NCBI GenBank assembly: GCA_014529385.2
Contig: CM043958.1
Span: 143,030,734-143,051,733 of the forward strand
Reading direction: 5' to 3'
DNA length: 21,000 nucleotides
Source of the DNA: Adiantum capillus-veneris
Lineage: Eukaryota > Streptophyta > Polypodiopsida > Polypodiales > Pteridaceae
Position numbers and translations under genes: made by a program. Positions within the stretch are counted from its first letter, which is position 1. Each line of letters opens with the position of its first letter. Positions 17,851-21,000 of the stretch are shown here, piece after piece. A model generated the notes under the pieces. It ran no database searches. It was not told the DNA's origin and saw only the letters and a list, made by a program, of their open reading frames with translations.

Positions 17851-18228
17851 GATGTAGTACTTTCTCGGGCAACGCCCAATGCCGACCACCTTCCTAATTG
17901 ATGACAAAGATTTTAGTTTTTCACCTTTTTTTTTTGCATCCAGACATTGTATTAGATTCACAAAGATTGTATCAATTTGGTCTCATTGGTCATTTTGGCC
18001 TTCCAAAGACGTTTAATATAACATTTCATTTCATTTCTTGATGCAATACTTTCTCAAGCAACGCCCAATGCCGAGGATCCTCGGCCATGATGACGATGAC
18101 TTTAGTTTTTCACTTTGATTTTTTTCTGCACCCAGACATTGTACTAGATTCACAAAGATTGTATCAATTTGGTCTCATAGGTCATTTTGGCCTTTCAAAG
18201 ACGTTTAATATAACATTTCACTTCATCT
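17851..18228. repeat. 189-bp tandem repeat, two copies
   Basis: Copy 1 (17851-18039) and copy 2 (18040-18228) share GATG(T/C)A(G/A)TACTTTCTC, CAACGCCCAATGCCGA, TTTAGTTTTTCAC, GATTCACAAAGATTGTATCA and TTTAATATAACATTTCA in order, with AACGCCCAAT at 17871 and 18060. The ends of both copies seed the later ATAACATTTCATTT modules. Confidence 0.85.
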
Positions 18229-18283
18229 CTCTCTGTCTCTCACACAAAAGTGTGTGTGTGTGAGACAGAGTGAGAGAGAGACA
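18224..18283. repeat. Imperfect palindrome of (CT)/(CA) and (GT)/(GA)
   Basis: A CTCTCTCTGTCTCTCACACA arm is followed by AAAG and then a GT-rich, GA-rich arm. The two can fold into a long, slightly imperfect hairpin. Confidence 0.7.
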
Positions 18284-18351
18284 CAAAATGTGTTCGAAGG
18301 TAGGTAGGGAGGAAGTTGAGCATCATGGGACTTTGCTTCTTTTTTTTTTTA

Positions 18352-18634
18352 GAAAATTACCAAAACACCCCTCTAATTTGTGGAAATTCATAGAATACCT
18401 CTCAAATTTCAAAAATTCCCAAAATACCCTTGTATCTATTTTGGTTGGATTGTTCAAGATTTTCTAAGCTTTATTGAGGTCCGTTTTTGACTGCTTACAT
18501 ATATAGCAAGTAATTTGTCACAAATTGCTCACAAAAAGGCAAAAATGTCCATAGCCTGCATAATCTGCATAAGGCTTCTTATCAAAACCTACCAATATTT
18601 AATCTCATAGCCAGGGGGTATTTTGGTAATTTTC
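18352..18634. mobile_element. MITE-like foldback element
   Basis: GAAAATTACCAAAACACCCC at 18352 faces its near reverse complement ending GGTATTTTGGTAATTTTC at 18634. The arms are about 20 bp with one or two mismatches around a 283-bp AT-rich body without coding capacity. No certain target duplication is visible because both sides are T-rich. Confidence 0.6.
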
Positions 18635-18654
18635 CCCTTTTATTTTGTGCTCAG

Positions 18655-18678
18655 ACGTTCAATATAACATTTCATTTC

Positions 18679-18747
<69 letters not shown>

Positions 18748-18832
18748 GCGCGCGCGTGTTTAATATAACATTTCATTTCATTTCTCTCTCTCTCTCTCTG
18801 CTCTCTCACAGACATTAATATAACATTTCATT

Positions 18833-18893
<61 letters not shown>

Positions 18894-18955
18894 TAGACGT
18901 TTAATAACATTTCAATTCATTTCTCTCTCTCCTAGTGCGCAGTCTACCTCATCTG

Positions 18956-19020
<65 letters not shown>
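18655..19020. repeat. Repeated (CT)n/(CA)n modules with an AATATAACATTTCATTT leader
   Basis: CT tracts at 18682-18727, 18783-18806, 18831-18873 and 18958-19018. Those at 18682 and 18831 run on into (CA)n, and the one at 18958 has only a short (CA)n tail. The tracts at 18682, 18783 and 18831 each follow a close copy of GTTTAATATAACATTTCATTTCATTT, or a shortened form of it. The same leader also ends both copies of the 189-bp repeat upstream. Confidence 0.85.
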
Positions 19021-19021
<1 letters not shown>

Positions 19022-19046
19022 CACACACACGTTCGTTCGTTCGATA

Positions 19047-19222
19047 GAGAGGAAACCTGCGGAGTAGCGGTGAGGTGCAATAGCCAGTGATGGAACTCTA
19101 TGAGTCACAGGAGCGCGATGAGGAGTAGCAGATTGAGAGGAAACCTACGCAGTAGCAGTGAGCTACAGTAGCCGGTGATGGAGCTCTCTAAGCCACAGGA
19201 GCATGATGAGGAGTAGCAGCTT
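19047..19222. repeat. 88-bp tandem duplication
   Basis: GAGAGGAAACCT starts copies at 19047 and 19135. Both contain TAGCAGTGAG-like, GTGATGGA and CACAGGAGC(G/A)(C/T)GATGAGGAGTAGCAG segments. Confidence 0.85.
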
Positions 19223-19247
19223 TGATGATGATGATGAGCTCGCAGAG

Positions 19248-19251
<4 letters not shown>

Positions 19252-19291
<40 letters not shown>
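19252..19291. repeat. (CT)n microsatellite
   Basis: About 20 CT units following GCAGAGAC. Confidence 0.95.
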
Positions 19292-19296
<5 letters not shown>

Positions 19297-19538
19297 CTAC
19301 GTCCGCTTTGATCACCTTCTAGAGGGTGCCGCGCTTTGAACAACTTCGCCAAGTGCGCCTATTCAAGAGGCGACTGGCAGCGATTTTTTTATTGTTTTTT
19401 TGAATCCTCACCGTGAGCCCGCCTAAGTCCTCAGAAGACGACACATGGCCAGTGGGAGGGAACCGGAATTCACTCCAATCTATGAAAAGACTTAGTTTTG
19501 ACTTCTCACTTTCTATCAAAAAGTCACAATACTTAGTA

Positions 19539-19541
<3 letters not shown>
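19292..19541. other. Unassigned spacer
   Basis: No gene or repeat recognised in these 250 bases. Confidence 0.5.

Positions 19542-19614
<73 letters not shown>
19542..19614. repeat. (AT)n microsatellite, about 36 units
   Basis: An uninterrupted AT run ending in ATTTATATTATTT. It is self-complementary and can extrude as a cruciform. Confidence 0.95.
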
Positions 19615-19620
<6 letters not shown>

Positions 19621-19795
19621 TATTTAAACTCTTTAGCAAGGCCATGGAGTTTCACTTCAGTCTTCAATTTTGAAGGGTGATTACTTTTGTTTTTGTAAAG
19701 GGTGGATCTACTTAGCAACTTGGGAAAATAACGAGCAGTGAGGTATGCCACGCGTCGATAAGTTGGTCCATCTCAAACATGCGTGTGCGTGTGTG

Positions 19796-19798
<3 letters not shown>

Positions 19799-19869
<71 letters not shown>

Positions 19870-19880
19870 TGAGAGAGAGA
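19799..19880. repeat. Compound (GT)n(GA)n microsatellite
   Basis: GT units to about 19845 run straight into GA units to about 19879 with one GT interruption. Confidence 0.95.
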
Positions 19881-19959
19881 TGCGGCACATCGTAGGTCTG
19901 AGAGAGAGAGAGAGATTATGTCTCATTTTCTACAACATCATCGTGTGTGTTGCAAGTCT

Positions 19960-20120
<161 letters not shown>

Positions 20121-20165
20121 GCCAATTCCATTCAGTCTTGTTGAGGAGTGTGTGTGTCTATTTCT

Positions 20166-20168
<3 letters not shown>

Positions 20169-20203
<35 letters not shown>
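20169..20203. repeat. (GA)n microsatellite
   Basis: About 17 GA units after TATTTGA. Confidence 0.95.
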
Positions 20204-20207
<4 letters not shown>

Positions 20208-20980
20208 CATTGATTGGCCTTGGCACTTGACAGAGAATGCCCCCCCCCCTCCCCCAAAGTCGATCATGAACACAACCCACCACTTACTTTATGTACAACT
20301 TCTCAAATGTTGTTGCAACACACATCATGTAGACTCCTCTATCAACACCCCTTGCTGCCAACAGCTAATCCGCCACAAGCCCACACCCATATACAACCTC
20401 AATCTTCTGATGGCCATGACCCAAAGAGTTTGGATCCAATACATGTCCCAATCGCCAAACTCCTAAAATAGGCAAGAAAAAAGGGGCTCTGCAAGGGGAC
20501 AGGTGGCATTGCCTGCTGCTACAGTGCTCACGGCAACGGTCGTGCAAGGTGGGTCGGATATAGTAGACTGCTTTCTTCAAAATCAGGTTGTGATGAGATC
20601 ACATTTCCGTGTGTGCTTCCATCATCTTCCATATGCATTCTTGATTTGTTTACTGAGCCGATGTGATTGCTCCAATTGCCTACCTTTGTCAAAGTCACAA
20701 AGTGCATGTACACGTATGTGTGCGAATGTGTATCGCAAGCCATGAAGAAATAGATTGAGAATCGATATGTATTATGACCTGAGCAAGTGTCGATACCTGA
20801 CTGTGCAATGCCATGTGAAGTTTATCTTACAAGCAAGTCAATACATGCCAAGAGACACATCACCAAATCTGAGACCATGCCAAGAGGCACAGCAGCAAAG
20901 GTGTGGCATCACCTATGGGTGCAAGATAAGGGAGACAGAATATGTGCATCTGTGACATCCTATATTCAAGGTATTTATGC
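20204..20980. other. Unassigned sequence
   Basis: No convincing gene, RNA or transposon feature. It holds a C-rich run at 20240-20255 and otherwise mixed composition. Confidence 0.5.
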
Positions 20981-21000
20981 ATGTGTGTGTGTGTGTGTGT
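20981..21000. repeat. (TG)n microsatellite running off the window
   Basis: The last 20 bases are ATG followed by GTG repeats; the true length is unknown. Confidence 0.85.

Noticed and set aside
18270-18467. 65-residue open frame over the MITE edge
   Set aside because: It crosses a microsatellite and an inverted-repeat end and has no family signal.

Overview
This looks like land-plant nuclear DNA, most likely from a large, repeat-rich genome such as a homosporous fern. That assignment is inference. It rests on decayed PLS-class pentatricopeptide repeat (PPR) pieces with fern-like consensus wording, very long (CT)n, (GT)n and (AT)n microsatellites, short GT-AG introns and a Ty1/copia retrotransposon. 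I recognise no ordinary host single-copy gene, rRNA or tRNA.

Layout. A degenerate PPR-derived repeat array (minus-strand sense) occupies 1-462, 5964-6966 and 16861-17540. It was split by two insertions. The first (468-5958) is a complete but dead copia element of 5,491 bp with two LTRs, a 5-bp target duplication (GCATA), primer-binding site and polypurine tract. Its gag-pol has several stops, frameshifts and catalytic changes. The second (6967-16860) is a 9,894-bp DNA element with 29-bp terminal inverted repeats starting CATTAGGGCC. From 17541 to the end are microsatellites, a 189-bp tandem repeat, a MITE-like foldback element, an 88-bp duplication and unassigned sequence.

The 9.9-kb element is the exciting part. 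It holds four genes in two convergent pairs. (1) A DDE-type transposase-like gene (+, 7338-9739) is broken by four nonsense codons and two frameshifts. (2) A gene for an acidic protein of unknown function (-, 11402-9816). (3) A five-exon gene (+, 12850-15142) encodes a histone H3 N-terminal tail (MARTKKTSRK), a CenH3-like histone fold, an Ulp1/SENP-type (C48) protease domain and a lysine-rich linker-histone-like tail. (4) An intact two-exon gene (-, 16423-15438) has a possible BAH-like domain. Genes 2 and 3 diverge from a 1.4-kb region built of 91-bp and 188-bp tandem repeats that carry many copies of a CpG-rich ACGACGCGAT motif in both orientations.

Taken together, the second element looks like a transposon that carries its own chromatin kit: a centromeric-type histone fused to a SUMO-protease-like domain, a possible chromatin reader and an acidic partner. 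I know of no described element with this content. The homology calls are by eye. A purpose such as making centromere-like or protected chromatin on the element is hypothesis.
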